Assembly: GCA_030762935.1 (NCBI GenBank)
Contig: CM060898.1
Span: forward strand, 96,516,781 to 96,580,780
Length of the DNA stretch: 64,000 bases
From: Hymenopus coronatus
Lineage: Eukaryota; Arthropoda; Insecta; Mantodea; Hymenopodidae
Direction: 5' to 3'
Shown piece after piece: positions 10,888 to 22,307 of the stretch (the first letter of the stretch is position 1; each line of letters starts with the position of its first letter). Position numbers and translations under genes: made by a program. The notes under the pieces are model-generated. The model ran no database searches and was not told where the DNA came from. It was given only the letters and a program-made list of their open reading frames with translations.

Positions 10888-11001
10888 TCAATTCCGAAGG
10901 AAGCCATGCTAAGAATTTTTGCGTCCGAAAAAATGCATCACCCTCCGCCAGGTTGGAACCTGATTTCTTGGGGTTTTTTTTATAACTACACTACAGAGGG
11001 C
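10888..11001 (-). mobile_element. SINE-3, 5' head fragment
   Basis: Contains the reverse complement of the SINE-3 head and proximal body (CCGAAGGAAGCCATGCTAAG, CGCCAGGTTGGAACCTGA, CACTACAGAGGGCGAC). The 3' half of the family is absent, which is unusual for an LINE-mobilised SINE and suggests later deletion. Confidence 0.7.
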
Positions 11002-11021
11002 GACAACTCATCTATAAAATT

Positions 11022-11492
11022 TGACCAAAATTGTGATAAATTAAATATATATATATATTCTTTTTGCACTTAACGCGCTTTAACTAATAATTACGTGAAG
11101 CTATAGGAGCAGATGCATACTTATTGACAGGCACTACCAACTTTATTTTCTTGCTAACATTTTTTCAACACTTTTCCATACTCAAAATGTCCCATACAGT
11201 GTAATTTTTCACTAACTTGCTTCATAATTTTTATACTAACTCTCCAAAGCACCTTAAAATGATCATATATATTTTTTCTCGAAATGATGCCACAATTTTT
11301 ATAAATATCTCATTAAGTTTTAGACAAATCAAGAGGTCTGCTATGTCCAAAAGGTAATAATTGTTCTATACTAAGTGGGGCTAATATAAAAGAACAATAT
11401 GACAGACTATTTTTAAACTAATTTGCTGTAAAACTGGATTTGATGTAAAGAATTTTAAAACTGCATATTTTGGCTCATTTTTATTACAACAA
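11022..11492 (+). repeat. Repeat family Y, copy 1
   Basis: About 470 bp colinear with 16197-16711: ACCAAAATTGTGATAAATTA, CATGCTTATT.A.AGGCACT-type block, TTTTCCAT.CTCAA, GGGCTA.TA.AA and TGGCTC(T)TTTTT. The two copies are strongly diverged, so the family is old. No coding capacity is seen. Confidence 0.75.
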
Positions 11493-11944
11493 AGAATTTA
11501 GAGAAAAAAACTATTATTTAAATAACCATGCAAATAGAAATTTTGATACATGGCAAAAATACCACAATTACTGTGTATAATAACTTTCAGTAATACCTAT
11601 ATATTCTATATACTGTGGGTTTTACAAATTTTGCAAATGCATCACCTTAACAAATCAAAGCAAACGTTAAGAGTCTCTGTTTTGAAGAAATCTGATGTGC
11701 ACGCATAGGAATTTCCAAGCACTAAAGCGTTAAATCGCTGTTACTGGACTTTATTCAGTAATGTCGTAGATAACAAATGACCTCCATCCTTCATACTTCA
11801 ACATGTTGCGTTTGCAGACATCATTCATCAGGCAATCCTATAATTGTTTTTAACTAACGTTCATACTTTTATTTGCAATGCAATTAGTCTGAACCACGCT
11901 GCAACATATACATAATTTTATACATTTGTATTTACTGTCCCTGT
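11493..11944. other. No recognised feature
   Basis: AT-rich sequence with no gene or identified repeat. Confidence 0.45.
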
Positions 11945-12275
11945 AAGGAGGATTTACATCCCCAGGACTTACAAGCGAGCGCCTGGGATCAGATGTCTGT
12001 GGAGAAGCAGTGGGACTCTAGATCAGAGAAAATAGCCAGGATAGGAGTTCAACCTGATAGGATGCCTGATATGAGAGCGAGGAAGAAGATGATATGAAAT
12101 GAGGGTGAAATTGATGAAAAATAATTATGGAATAGGTGGTGAAACCCGGAGAACCTAGATACAATCCGCGCAGATGCCACTTTGTTCTCCAGAAGTCCCA
12201 CATGCAGTTCCTTGGAATAGAGCCCACCCGCCTTGGTGAGAAGCGAGCGGCCTAACTAGTTGGTCACAGCGCCAC
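11945..12275 (-). mobile_element. SINE-2, long-tail variant
   Basis: On the minus strand a decayed tRNA-like head (TGTGACCAACTAGTTAGGCC) is followed by the family block GGGACTTCTGGAGAACAAAG and GGTTCTCCGGGTTTCACC. The tail is longer than in the 235-bp SINE-2 copies and resembles 25905-26262. It is old and degenerate. Confidence 0.6.
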
Positions 12276-12470
12276 ATTTGCATTGAAGCAATAATACGAG
12301 AATCCCATTTTTCAGGAAGTTTCCGTCTTCAACCTTGCTATTTCTTTCTTTTCTCTTCTATTCTTCTTTAAGTTTCTTCGTCCTCTGCTCAGTATCAGCT
12401 TTCCGTCGTCTTCTTAGTTTTTCAAAACTTTCTTCTTTATTTTCCCTGTAATTTATTTGTTTGTTTACCT
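12276..12470. other. No recognised feature
   Basis: Pyrimidine-rich sequence; a 64-codon minus-strand frame (12358-12552) is low-complexity Lys/Glu/Arg and is not called. Confidence 0.4.
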
Positions 12471-13164
12471 GTGCACCATTGTCGATCAACGTTTGATCGC
12501 AGTCATTTCGATATTCGACCGCGTTCAACGCGATTTTTCGGTGTATTAACAATGACCAAAGTTAATCGAGGTAGTTGATTATGGTCAAATTTGACCGTGG
12601 GTGCCTGGACCAGTCAGTTCCGCTAATTGCGGTCAAGTTGTCAAAATGGCTGTCCATTTCGATTCCATTGAAGGTATTAATAACGAGATAAAGTACCTGG
12701 ATTACCTAAATTGGAATTAATATCAAATGCCGATCACTGTAGAAAGAGCCGAACCCTTTTGAAGAATACGAGAACAGAAATTCTGAAAATGATTCTGGGT
12801 ATGAAAGGATACAGTGTGATTGTTAGTACATGAAATAACCGAGAGGTTAGAGTTTCCTGCGAATCGAATTCGTATTAACTTTGAGGCCATAACTTTTTTA
12901 AGAGCTTTTAATATTGTGATTTTGATATTTCTAGCAATCACCGAACAACAGCTTTGGGTATTATCAGTGATACTTTGAAATAATTGCTTCTTTTTATTCA
13001 CGATTTTTGTGGTTCTCGTCGAAGGCAGAATTACGTTCTGTAATACACCGATTTCATGGATCTCCGAGTGTCATAGCATTTATGGATATTTATTATTGCA
13101 TTAGCAATCATTAAAACGCCTGTCGTGTTAATTATGTTGCTGAAGGCATATTATTTGTTTGTTA

Positions 13165-13330
13165 GTTTAGCATCATTAAACCGGTAGGTCATATAGGACG
13201 ATGAATGCAATGGATGAAATAATGCTCAAATGAGCCCGGGATCCATAGAGTTTAAAGTTACCCGACATCATCTAAACCCCTAAGTGACCCTAACCGAGAT
13301 TCGAACTCGGGAATGTCTTGAATGTCGAGA
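13165..13330 (-). mobile_element. SINE-4, degenerate
   Basis: On the minus strand there are GACATTCCCGAGTTCGAATC, CTCGGTTAGGGTCAC and TTTAAACTCTATGGATCC, then ATATGACCTACCGGTTTAA. This matches the head, body and 3' end of the family with deletions. Confidence 0.7.
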
Positions 13331-13960
13331 TGCATATTATGGTTGACTTTCATGAATATTTCATGCAAATAGTCCTTCAATATTTTGCATTTGTATTGAC
13401 TGATAAAGCATATGCGCTAAGCCTACACCGTGAAGTTAGGCTAAGGAAATTAAAAGTATAACAAAATGCTCAAATATTACGATTTTAACTTACAATTTAG
13501 GTAAATAATAACAATAATAATAATTATAATAACAACAAAAATACGTATTGTAAGATAAGGGCAATTTTATTTCATTTTGCAAAAACTTACGCATAAAAAC
13601 ACTATTTTAACAAATAGTAATTTATTATTTATTTACCTATTGGGTCCTGTCCGGTGTCATGGTTATCTATTTCCATACCTCCTGCGTATCCTTTGAAGAA
13701 TAGGGAGTCCTTTTATTTTCTACTTGATTGAAATTTGAGACAGTTACAACAGAACGTCTATCTCATCTAAGAAAAATTTGGGGATTCCTTTTTCTTTTCT
13801 ATTTTCTTTTGTCGCCAAAAGAATGTCCAGTCATACAACGTTTCAAAACAAAACAAAAACGAAGCGATATTAACAATGAGATTGTAATTGCACTTCAATC
13901 TTTTTGGCTATCAAGTTGGATATTTTCCTTTGAATCATTTTCGTAGAATCATGCACGATC
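13331..13960. other. No recognised gene; internal part of the possible transposon
   Basis: AT-rich sequence with a short AAT-rich stretch near 13507-13540. A 72-codon frame at 13728-13946 has no motif. Confidence 0.4.
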
Positions 13961-14092
13961 AGCTAATGGCGGTCAGTTCAACGAGAATTAACAATTATGC
14001 ACCGCAACTACAGTTAAACCGCTATCAAAGTTTGATCACGTTTCAGTGATCCTCCGTCAACAAGGAATTGATCAAGAATGGTGCATATAGCC

Positions 14093-14410
14093 ATTAGTGT
14101 TGATCTTTCAAACCTCATGGACACGCGTAAGCTGGTAGTGAAGCTTGTGAAATGGGGTGCTGAAGGCTTTTTCCAAGTTAGTATTCAATATTTACCCTGT
14201 ATCTCTGCGGCAATAATTTTCCCTTGAGCGGTGGTTGCTCCCTGCTTGACTTTCTCTTGTTCCTCAGTTGTCAGTTCCTCAATTCTCTCCGCTCAAAACT
14301 GCATATGCATTTATTACTTTTAGGTTGATGCGAAGCAACGCTATGATACTCAGAAGCAGAAACTCCAACTAGTTCTAAACTAGTGCTCGAAGTTTTCAAA
14401 TACAGAAAAA
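14093..14410. other. No recognised feature
   Basis: Mixed-composition sequence without a repeat match or coding signal. Confidence 0.45.
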
Positions 14411-15300
14411 CTGTATGTTCCATTCACATGACTTACTCTATCTGTTCTGCAAAGAAAATATTCTCACATGAGATTATTCTTTTATCTATATCATACTTGC
14501 CAAGTTAAACATTAACAGAAATTGTCTTACTTGCTTCCATATAAATAGAAGAAATAAACGAATATACTAGGCTAAAGCAATTACCGCTATGTGAACAATT
14601 GAAGTTCGGTTTTCTTTGCATATCCAGGTATAAAACAAGAAAGACATGAAACGAAAGATGAATTCCCGTTTGAGAAAAACTTTAAATAGTTTAAAATTGA
14701 AACCAATTAGGAGGAGAATCTCGAAAACGATTAAGTCTGTTTTTGAATAGTACGTTTTTGTCTATGAGTTACGGTTTACCAGTTATGCAAAATGAATCCA
14801 GAATGAGTAGAATTTCAGAAATTATACCCAGAAAATGCGAGATATACATGTTATCTGGCATGTAAATGTCCTTAATATACGGTATGTTAATCAAAATCCT
14901 TAGAGCCGTTTTTGAGAAAAAGAAGTGCTGTACAGTTTTTCCACGTAAAGGATAGTTTAGGGTGGGAAGATTCTCTTCAAAATCGTTGTTTCTCGTCCTT
15001 GGAAGATACTAAATGTAAATAAGAAGTTTGTTTCGTTTTTTAACTATATTTTTCACAGACACATCACACACTAACACATAGACCATTTTTTCTACAAAAA
15101 TGTGTTCTTTCTTTTATTATTTTTTTTTTGTATTCAGAGGACCTCAAAATATATTTCCACTAACACATAGACCATTTTTTCTATAAAAATGTGTTCTTTC
15201 TTTCTTTTATTATTTTTTTTTGTATTCAGAGGACCTCAAAATATATTTCCAAAGATATATCGAACTTTAGGGTAGAATACAATACCCCAACGTCGACTTA
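14411..15300 (+). mobile_element. HLE repeat, sense, with internal tandem duplication
   Basis: Starts at CTGTATGTTCCATTCACATG and proceeds in family order to GGACCTCAAAATATATTTCC and AGGGTAGAATACAATACCCC. The 3' hairpin is not recognisable. An 89-92 bp segment downstream of the microsatellite position is duplicated in tandem (15069-15157 and 15158-15249). Confidence 0.8.
15069..15249. repeat. 89-92 bp tandem duplication inside HLE
   Basis: Two nearly identical units start with CACTAACACATAGACC and end with GACCTCAAAATATATTTC. They differ mainly by an extra TTTC and one base (CTACAAAA / CTATAAAA). The near identity shows the duplication is young. Confidence 0.9.
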
Positions 15301-15474
15301 CAATGTAAGTAATGTAACATTTACATTGTAAGGGCTAGTTTTCAACCGACTATTAGGTCAAGATTTGCGAAATAGTTCTTTTTTCAATTGCCATCTCAAA
15401 ATAATTTGAGATTTTATTGTAAGGTTTACGGGGAGAAACGCGAGTCAGTTGAAAAATGTATTGCTGTATTGACA

Positions 15475-15700
15475 TGCTGTCTTGTCAGCTCAATGGTTAG
15501 AGTAACTGGGCGAAGACAGGAGATTTATGGTTCAAATCCCAGCTATAGCATTGAATTTTGCAGTCTGACTCAACCTTTCCAACTCCTAGCTACAAAAAGC
15601 TGGTGTGGAAGAAAGAATTATTTCACAAATTGATCAAGTATTAGCACGAAAGACATCGTTCTCCCTAACCCTTCCTCACTTCCCCTCCTCACTCTCTCCC
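15475..15700 (+). mobile_element. SINE-5
   Basis: The tRNA-like head has an A-box-like CAGCTCAATGGTTAGAGTAA and a B box GGTTCAAATCCCAGC. It is followed by TTGAATTTTGCAGTCTGACT and a tail with AGCTGGTGTGGAAGAAAG. The first 76 bases form an imperfect cloverleaf with no clean anticodon arm, so a functional tRNA is unlikely. The 3' limit is uncertain. A second head lies at 50915-51010. Confidence 0.6.
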
Positions 15701-16196
15701 TCCAGAAACAATATGCTGCTACCAGCTGCAGCATTTCCATCTCCTACTTATGGAGCATAACCAGGAAGCAACTGTGGATATTTTCCACGAAACCTCCTCT
15801 GCTGAGATCCAAAAGAAGAGAAGAGTTGCCGTGTAGGAGAGTCCAACCCTATTGTCGGTATTACTCACATACACGTATAAGGAAAGCCTCTAATAATGTG
15901 TGCGGGTGTGGTTTGTCTGAATAAATCACAGCAACAGAGACAAGAGAAGTTCAAGGCGCACGTTAACAACTCAACATTGCTAATGAATAGAGCCTGCTAC
16001 TGCCTTCTTGCTAATTGGTAAGCCAGTGACGTTTCTTGCGGGAGGTATCTGTGCAAAACAACCACTGTCCAAAGCGGCAGTGCGGATTTTCGTTTAAAGC
16101 AATGTATCTGTGAATCTCAGAAAATCCACAGTATGATTTATTGCTCTGGCTTTAATACTTCAGAAAACCACTTTTATCATCTTGGCACCTCCTTAA
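15701..16196. other. No recognised feature
   Basis: GC content is slightly raised. No repeat family or coding exon could be supported. Confidence 0.45.
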
Positions 16197-16711
16197 TTTG
16201 GCCAAAAATTGTGATAAATTAATAATTGAACATTTTTCATAATAAAATGAGCTGAATTCTAAACTTTAAGACAGTATATCGTTTTCGTCACTTAGCTCAC
16301 TTTAACTGCCAGTTAACTGACGTTATAAATGGGTAGGCACATGCTTATTAATAGGCACTCTCAAATTAACCCATATTTTTTGCGAAATTATTTTCGTACT
16401 TTTCCATGCTCAATATTCCACAAGATGCAGTTTTACACTAATTTGTTTCCATGGTTTTATAATGTCTCTCAAAATCACATTAAAGTAAATTGGCATCTAA
16501 CTTTTTCGAAGTAATTCCCAAATTTGATAGATAAATTATTACATTTTCAAAAATCAAGAACTTTTGAGAGTACAGTATGTAATGATTTTTCTACGCTAAT
16601 TAGGGCTACTAAAAATATAATACCACAGATCTATTTTAACTCATTTTGTGTAAAAATGGAATTTAATGTGAATATATCTTTAAAATTCATCACGTGGCTC
16701 TTTTTTACTTT
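16197..16711 (+). repeat. Repeat family Y, copy 2
   Basis: Colinear with 11022-11492. Its right end (GTGGCTCTTTTTT) is the junction with an antisense HLE copy, whereas in copy 1 the same point continues TGGCTCATTTTTATTACAAC. HLE therefore inserted at the T-run of this family. Confidence 0.75.
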
Positions 16712-17890
16712 CTCTTTATGTAATATGTAATGTATATAGAGAAGGTATTGTATTCCACCTACAAAATCGATGTCGAGAATTCGCCGGAAATATGTTTTGA
16801 GGTTCCCTGAGTCATAAAAAGCATTTTTAGAAAAATATTGAGGTGTCTGTGGTATGTGTGTGAACTGGACAGCATAACTCAAAAACTAACAGACCCTTAA
16901 ATATTAAACGTCATGCTTAAGTTTGGTATCTTCAAGGATGTGATACAAATATTTTCAAGAAAATTCCCGCTCAGCAAACTACCCTTTACATGGTAACATT
17001 TTTTTTAAATGGCAATAACGATTTTGATTAAATTACCTTTACTAAAGATATTTAGATCACAAATAAAATTTATATCTTTAAGTTTCTGGGAAAAGCTTCT
17101 GAAGACCCGTTCATTCTGGATGAATTTTGCTGAATTTTGCACATCTGGTTAACTGTACGAACGGAACAAAAACTTACTACACAAAAAATGTATTGCATTC
17201 CATCCAAAAACTCAATACCGAGACTTTACTTTTTAGGGTCTGATATATACAAAAGTGCATTTTTTAGAAAAAGGTTTATGTGTGTATGTGCGTGTGTTTT
17301 TGTGATGGTATTTAACGCCCGCTTTTACTAGACATGGCACCGCAGGTGATGACACTGATGATCATGGAATGAAGATGGAGCACCGGTAGATGAGATGGCG
17401 GCGGAAACCGTAGAAAACCCGCCGCTGCGCCGCTTTGTCCACCACAAATCCCACATGCTATCGAATCCAGGCCGCATTGGTGAGAGAAAAGTGGTCTAAG
17501 CACTCGGCTGCACACGGCCATATGTGTGTATGTATGTGTGTGTGCGTGTCCATGAACACGATAGCTCAAAAACGAAAAGTCAGTTAAATACCAAACTTAG
17601 CATAACTCAAGAAGTGAACATTTAAGTATCTTCCAAGGATATGACACGAAGATTTCAAGAATACCTTCCCACCCAAACTATCCTTTACATGGAAAAAGTT
17701 TCAACTTTTTTATTTTCTCAAAAATGGCTCTAACGGTTTTGATTAAGATGCCATATATTAAATTTATTCGCTACTACGAATAGTAAATGTGAAAGTATTG
17801 CATTTCACCCAAAAATTCGACAGTGAGAATACCAACAAAAGATAGAGTTGAAAAAGTCATGTGAATGTAACACATTAGAATATTTTTAAA
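16712..17890 (-). mobile_element. HLE repeats, antisense, interrupted by SINE-2
   Basis: The first copy runs 16712-17165 (ACTTTCTCTTTATG, TCGATGTCGAGAATTCGCCG, TGTGTGTGAACTGG, AAACTACCCTTTACATGG). A second 3' end starts near 17169 (GTATTGCATTCCATCC) and is cut in its TG tract by SINE-2 (about 17303-17520). It resumes with GTGTATGTATGTGTGTGTGC and continues to about 17780. Remains of a 5' terminus (AAAAGTCATGTGAATGTAAC, ACATTAGA) end at 17878. Confidence 0.75.
17303..17520 (-). mobile_element. SINE-2 inserted in an HLE microsatellite
   Basis: Minus-strand order: head remnant with GTGCAGCCGAGTGCTTAGAC, GTGGGATTTGTGGTGGACAA, AGCGGCGCAGCGG, GGTTTTCTACGGTTTCCGCC, then tail TAGTAAAAGCGGGCGTTAAA. 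ATGTGTGTATGT occurs on both sides (near 17278 and 17521), consistent with a 12-13 bp target duplication. The target is itself TG-rich, so this is weaker than elsewhere. Confidence 0.8.
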
Positions 17891-18465
17891 GCCATAGCTA
17901 TAAGCAAGAGCGAGATAGCGTCCGTGAAGAAAATTTACGCGGAGCAGGTTGTCTTGGCGAGATACTCAATCTGTAATAATGTTTATGTAGGTACATAATT
18001 CGCACTCAGAAGATTATCTTGTTCTTCTGTTGTTCATACTTCCCTTTTGTTAAGAGGGGTTAATATAAGCTGTGTATTATTGTGGTTAGTGTGCTAGTGG
18101 GCTTATAACCCTGCAGAACGTTTTAACCCGCTTTCATCTACACTTCCAACCGCGAGGAGAGATAAATCATCCAGGAAACAATTATGAACATGTCATGAAA
18201 ATAACACAGAAGAGACGCAAGGCTCTGCTAGTCATACAGAATCTGGTGCTCTAGCGAGGTTCTGAGTTTCGAATAACCATATCAATATCTGATTTTGGCT
18301 TCAGAGTAGGGGAAACATAAATACCTACTTACGTAAATGCTTCAATTTCTACTTTGAAGTTCTATAATGTTATTGAGATTTTAAACAAATATTGCAGATT
18401 TGGCTTTAAAGTCACATTTTCAGATTCAGTATCATAAATCTTCTCAACTTTATTTTTACTTTCTC
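17891..18465. other. No recognised feature
   Basis: No gene or repeat block identified. Confidence 0.45.
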
Positions 18466-18640
18466 TACTACGAATGGCACCATCCGTGGTGTAGTGGCTA
18501 CCATGCTAGCCTCTAATACCAAAGATTGCGGGTGTGATGGATTTCTTCCGGACGTAAAATGGTCACGTGCAATGTTCATTTGACAAAAACAGTACCTTGA
18601 AAGAAAATTCTCTGGGCTAGATTCACCTTGCTTCACGACC
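18466..18640 (+). mobile_element. SINE-3 head next to an HLE end stub
   Basis: A 10-base HLE end (ACTTTCTCTACTACG) is followed by a SINE-3 head: CCATCCGTGGTGTAGTGGCT (A box) and CTAATACCAAAGATTGCGGG, then GATGGATTTCTTCCGGACGT. The body downstream is lost or diverged. Confidence 0.65.
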
Positions 18641-18685
18641 GCAATTTATGATTTAGTCTTTTGGGCCCATCTATTTATTTTGGTA

Positions 18686-18916
18686 GAGTTTAACGCCCGC
18701 TTTTACTCCTTGTGACACCGCAGGCGATGACACTGGTGATACATGAGATGTAGATGGAGAACCGGTGGAATACGATGGCGGGGGAAACGGAAGAACTCGG
18801 AGAAAACCTGCCCCTGTGCCGCTTTGTCCACCACAAATCTCGCATGCGGTCGCTTGGGATCGAACCAGGGGTGAGAAGCGAGTGGACTAACCACTCGGCC
18901 AAGGCGCGGCCCATAC
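18686..18916 (-). mobile_element. SINE-2, full-length copy
   Basis: Minus strand: head GCGCCTTGGCCGAGTGGTTA (A box) and a B-box-like CTGGTTCGATCCCAAGCG, then GATTTGTGGTGGACAAAGCG, AGGTTTTCTCCGAGTTCTTC, CCCGCCATCGTATTCCACC and tail GTAAAAGCGGGCGTTAAACT. It is about 230 bp, the same as the copies at 27395 and 46280. Confidence 0.85.
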
Positions 18917-18999
18917 TCGAACATAATGGCGGACTCGCGAATTAGAAAGTTGTCAATATACGCCGATATGACGTGATGAAACTTGAAATAACACAAGTG

Positions 19000-19650
19000 G
19001 AAAGTATAAAAACCACTCAAAAATGATACCGAAATTACCCTTAATACATGTTTCAGAACTTTATGAATAAAGAAATATTTCAATAAAAAGTCATTCTGAA
19101 TGTGTTCATGTCAAAAGGATAACTAAAACACGAAAAGTCGGTTAAATACCAAACTTGATATTTAGGTTCAGCTTGTTTCACGGATGCAACAGGAAGATTC
19201 TCAAGAAAATGTCCCAATCCCAAACTACCCTTTACATGGAAAATTTGTTTAAAAGAATCTGATTTTCTCAAAACTTGCTCTAACTATTTTTATTAAAAAC
19301 CACGTGATTAAGATATTTTCACAACAATGACAAATAAACTGTATATCTTCAATTTTCTGGGAACACATCTGAAGTTCTACTCACTGTGAATGTATTTTGC
19401 ATAACTGGTAAACCGTAAGAGACAGATAAAAACTTACTACACAAAATATGTAGATCTTGTTAAAACACACAACCTACGTTGCATAGCTTTTCTCTGAACC
19501 TAATCATCTCATAGTTATTCGTTTAAATGTTCCAATACTTATGTCTATCTCAAATGGGGAATCGTTATTCGGTTGTGTTTTTCATTCTGGTCAAACTAGA
19601 GAACATAATTCCAATGTCATCACATAGTGACCCATCTTAAAAGATTTGAC
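19000..19650 (-). mobile_element. HLE repeat, antisense, both termini lost
   Basis: Blocks present: ACGAAAAGTCGGTTAAATAC, CCCAAACTACCCTTTACATG, AATTTTCTGGGAACACATCT, GGTAAACCGTAAGAGACAGA and CATCTTAAAAGATTTGAC. Both terminal segments are missing or too diverged. Confidence 0.75.
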
Positions 19651-20408
19651 AATAAGCACATATAAAGTAAGTATAGTTACAGTGCTATTTTCGTAAGATG
19701 GCGTCTGACACGTTAGCGTTCAAACTCTGAACTAAGTCCTTTGTTGCCAATATAAGTAACACTTGTTCATCTAACATGTGCATTCATCAGGATGTATTAC
19801 TAAATGAAACAGTCTATAGAGAGGCAAATAAAAAAAAAGTAAATTTAATTATATTTATGAAAAAGCAACAATACAACAAAAATGTATTTATAGAATACTC
19901 TAGAGAACGAAATTAAAGAAATGAGGAAAGTAAGGAAAACAAAACAAAATTTTAGCCGGTCTTCCATGCGCTTTGAAGTGTCGAGGAGAGTTCATATTCA
20001 GGTACGAGAAAATGGCCATAGGTAATTTTAATTAAACATCATCTTTGTTTTTCATCTTTCAAGTTAATAATAAGGCAAATAAATTGTGGGTGAGAGAAAT
20101 ATAGACACTACACGCCGCCATGTTGTTTTGTGTGTTTTGATTACGAAAATCGGGAGCTATAGCCAACATCTCGGTCGATTTGTTAGAAAAATAATTTTCG
20201 CAGCCGCACAAACAAATGAAAGGAATAAATATCAAATAACGCAGATGTAAAATAACTCAAAACAGCAAAAACCAAACACAGTAACTGCAGGCTGAAGCTA
20301 AGTTAAAGGCCTGCCGCGCTCACTTGTTTATCCGATTGCGGCACCTCTGTCAGACCTAAACTTACGAAAATAGCACTATAGTTGTAGAAAACTGTATGTG
20401 AATTTAGC
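19651..20408. other. No recognised feature
   Basis: No coding or repeat block could be supported. A run of A with short AT-rich sequence lies near 19830-19930. Confidence 0.45.
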
Positions 20409-20421
20409 ACATCAAATGCTT

Positions 20422-20681
20422 ACAGATGGAAATGAAGTTTTATTTATGGATGCTCTTTAACTGTTGTGGTTCTCAGCGTCCCATTCTATATTGGGCGTGA
20501 AAGACCGCTTAAATTTGCTCAGAGGCCTCTTTGACAGGCTTGAGGTTCTTTCACGTGCCGTAAATCTGCGACACGGGACCAACAGCTTTAATTCCTTTCC
20601 GAAGGAAGCCATGCTAAGGATTTTTCCATTGTCCTCCGCCGGGTTTGAACTAGCATGATAGCCACTACACCACATAGGACT
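20422..20681 (-). mobile_element. SINE-3 with 13-bp target duplication
   Basis: Minus-strand order: head GTGTAGTGGCTATCATGCTA, GTTCAAACCCGGCGGAGGAC, AGCATGGCTTCCTTCGG, GTGTCGCAGATTTACGGCAC, GAACCTCAAGCCTGTCAAAG, GGTCTTTCACGCCCAATATA and tail GCATCCATAAATAAAAC. It is flanked by identical ACATCAAATGCTT at 20409-20421 and 20682-20694. This is the signature of target-primed reverse transcription and fixes both ends. Confidence 0.92.
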
Positions 20682-20694
20682 ACATCAAATGCTT

Positions 20695-21169
20695 TATATC
20701 TTTTGAATTACCTATATGTCTGTTATTAACCAGCTCTAGAGACTCATTGAGCATCTAGTAAGAGTGATAATTGAAACAAAAGTATTTTTATATGCAATAA
20801 TAATTCAGATAACACGTCCCTGGGAAGACGAAAGAGAAAGTAGGCTACAAATGAGTAGTGATTGGTGCCAACCTGTCCGGCGCGACAGTAAAACCTTTAA
20901 GTGCATTGTCCGTCCAGCAGACTCAGGTAAAAAAAAGGAGGCAGCCCCGAAATGCTCCTGCCGACCTCGACGGTGTTATGATACATACCACCTGCGTATT
21001 AATCGTCCCCAACACAACGTGACACAGACGGGCTCTGGTCAGTATCAGGCTGCGATTTTTCAACAAGAGCTACTTATGCGCATGCGCACAAGCAGCATTT
21101 CCCACATCATTGCAGTTAAGTTAAAGACGTATTTAAAAAAAATACATATTTTGGAAGTCTGCCTCTGAA
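20695..21169. other. Unassigned stretch with a 134-codon open frame
   Basis: The plus-strand frame at 20764-21168 has a Lys/Arg/Cys-rich middle (residues about 45-75) but no recognisable domain. Initiation context and codon use give no support. It runs up to the boundary of an HLE copy, so it is more likely chance than a gene. Confidence 0.35.
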
Positions 21170-21775
21170 GTCTGTTCATTCTGAATGACTTTTACATAAT
21201 TGGTAAACCACAAGAGATAAACAAAAAGTTACTACACAAAAATGTAAATCTCCTAAAAGATACAATTTATGTCATATTCATTTTTATAGAGATACGATTT
21301 CCGAGATATTCCTCGTTAATTGTTTCAATTTTAAAATGCTTGAACTTTTCTCAAACAGAAATATGTCATTCCTGTTTCTTTTATTTTACACCTGGCCATG
21401 CAAAGAGGACCGAAGTTTAATCGCATAGCGATAGCTTTTAAAACATTTGACTATCGCTTTAGTCTAGTGTATTCCTTTATTTCTCATCTGTTTATAAGAA
21501 TCTAAGTAAAAAGACAATATCTGCTAATGTTTTATCTTATTAGCATGAAGTAGATACAAGGATACGCTTTTGTACGTTTAGTTTGTTACAGAATAGTAGA
21601 GAAAGTCTTGTGAATTTAACACATCAGGTTTTTGTGTAGTACTTTTTGTCTATCACCAGTTATGCAAAATTATATAAAAGTCCTTACGATGGAAGTTGAC
21701 TTCACAGACTATTCCCATTAAAAATTTGAAACAAAAAGTTTATAGTCAATTATACACCTTAAAATGGAAAATATC
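21170..21775 (-). mobile_element. HLE repeat, antisense 5' half inside sense fragment
   Basis: From TCTGAAGTCTGTTCATTCTG to the terminus TAGAGAAAGTCTTGTGAATT and AACACATCAGG (about 21627) the copy is antisense. It is followed by sense-oriented sequence (TTTTTGTGTAGTACTTTTTG, CCAGTTATGCAAAATTATAT) to about 21735. This is the same junction type as the nest at 9896. Confidence 0.75.
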
Positions 21776-22305
21776 GTAGAAAAACTATTTGTAACAGTTG
21801 TATTGTAAGATAAATTGCGGTTCGACGTCGATCTGCATGACGTATATAGATTAGAGCATTGATTCTGAACTTCAGAGGAGTTGCATACCTGTTGAGGTTA
21901 TGTATTCTCGCAAGGTTGGTTCTACTGTTATTTCCAACACGATTTTATTGCACATATTTGCTTATGTCGCCCTTTTGACAACCGGGATTCGAATTCGCGA
22001 TCAGTGACCACAACGCACAGTAATTTTCAGATTAGCCATGGGCAAAACGTGGTCCAGACGAACCCAGAAAACAAGTGCCGGAACAAATCAGAGCGCATGC
22101 GCTAGATACAGGATATGTGTGGGTGATTGAATGAGTCATGCTATGAACGGTCTATAAACAGCAACTCTTGCCGGCCGGCGAGACGAGTATACGTCATCAA
22201 GACACGGTTCCTCTTCTGGAGGGTGTTCCTCGGACTGTCACCTCTTAACCAGGACCCCAGTTCACCTCCACGTCACGCATCAACTTTATATGGTCGGGGT
22301 CGTCT
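21776..22305. other. Mostly unassigned; possible SINE head remnant
   Basis: On the minus strand 21968-22035 contains a B-box-like GCGAATTCGAATCCCGG, so a decayed tRNA-derived element may lie here. Nothing else was recognised. Confidence 0.35.
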
Positions 22306-22307
22306 GC

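Larger units (their letters stand above)
12471..14092. mobile_element. Possible degenerate DNA transposon with GATC-rich inverted ends
   Basis: The left end has TGCACCATTGTCGATCAACG. The right end, reverse complemented, has TGCACCATTCTTGATCAATT. Both arms carry further GATCA, TTAACAAT and GCTAATTGCGGTCA / GCTAATGGCGGTCA motifs. In between, around 12840-13050, broken frames weakly recall a PIF/Harbinger transposase, but no catalytic residue can be placed. A SINE-4 copy (13165-13330) is nested. The element call rests on the end similarity only. Confidence 0.35.
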
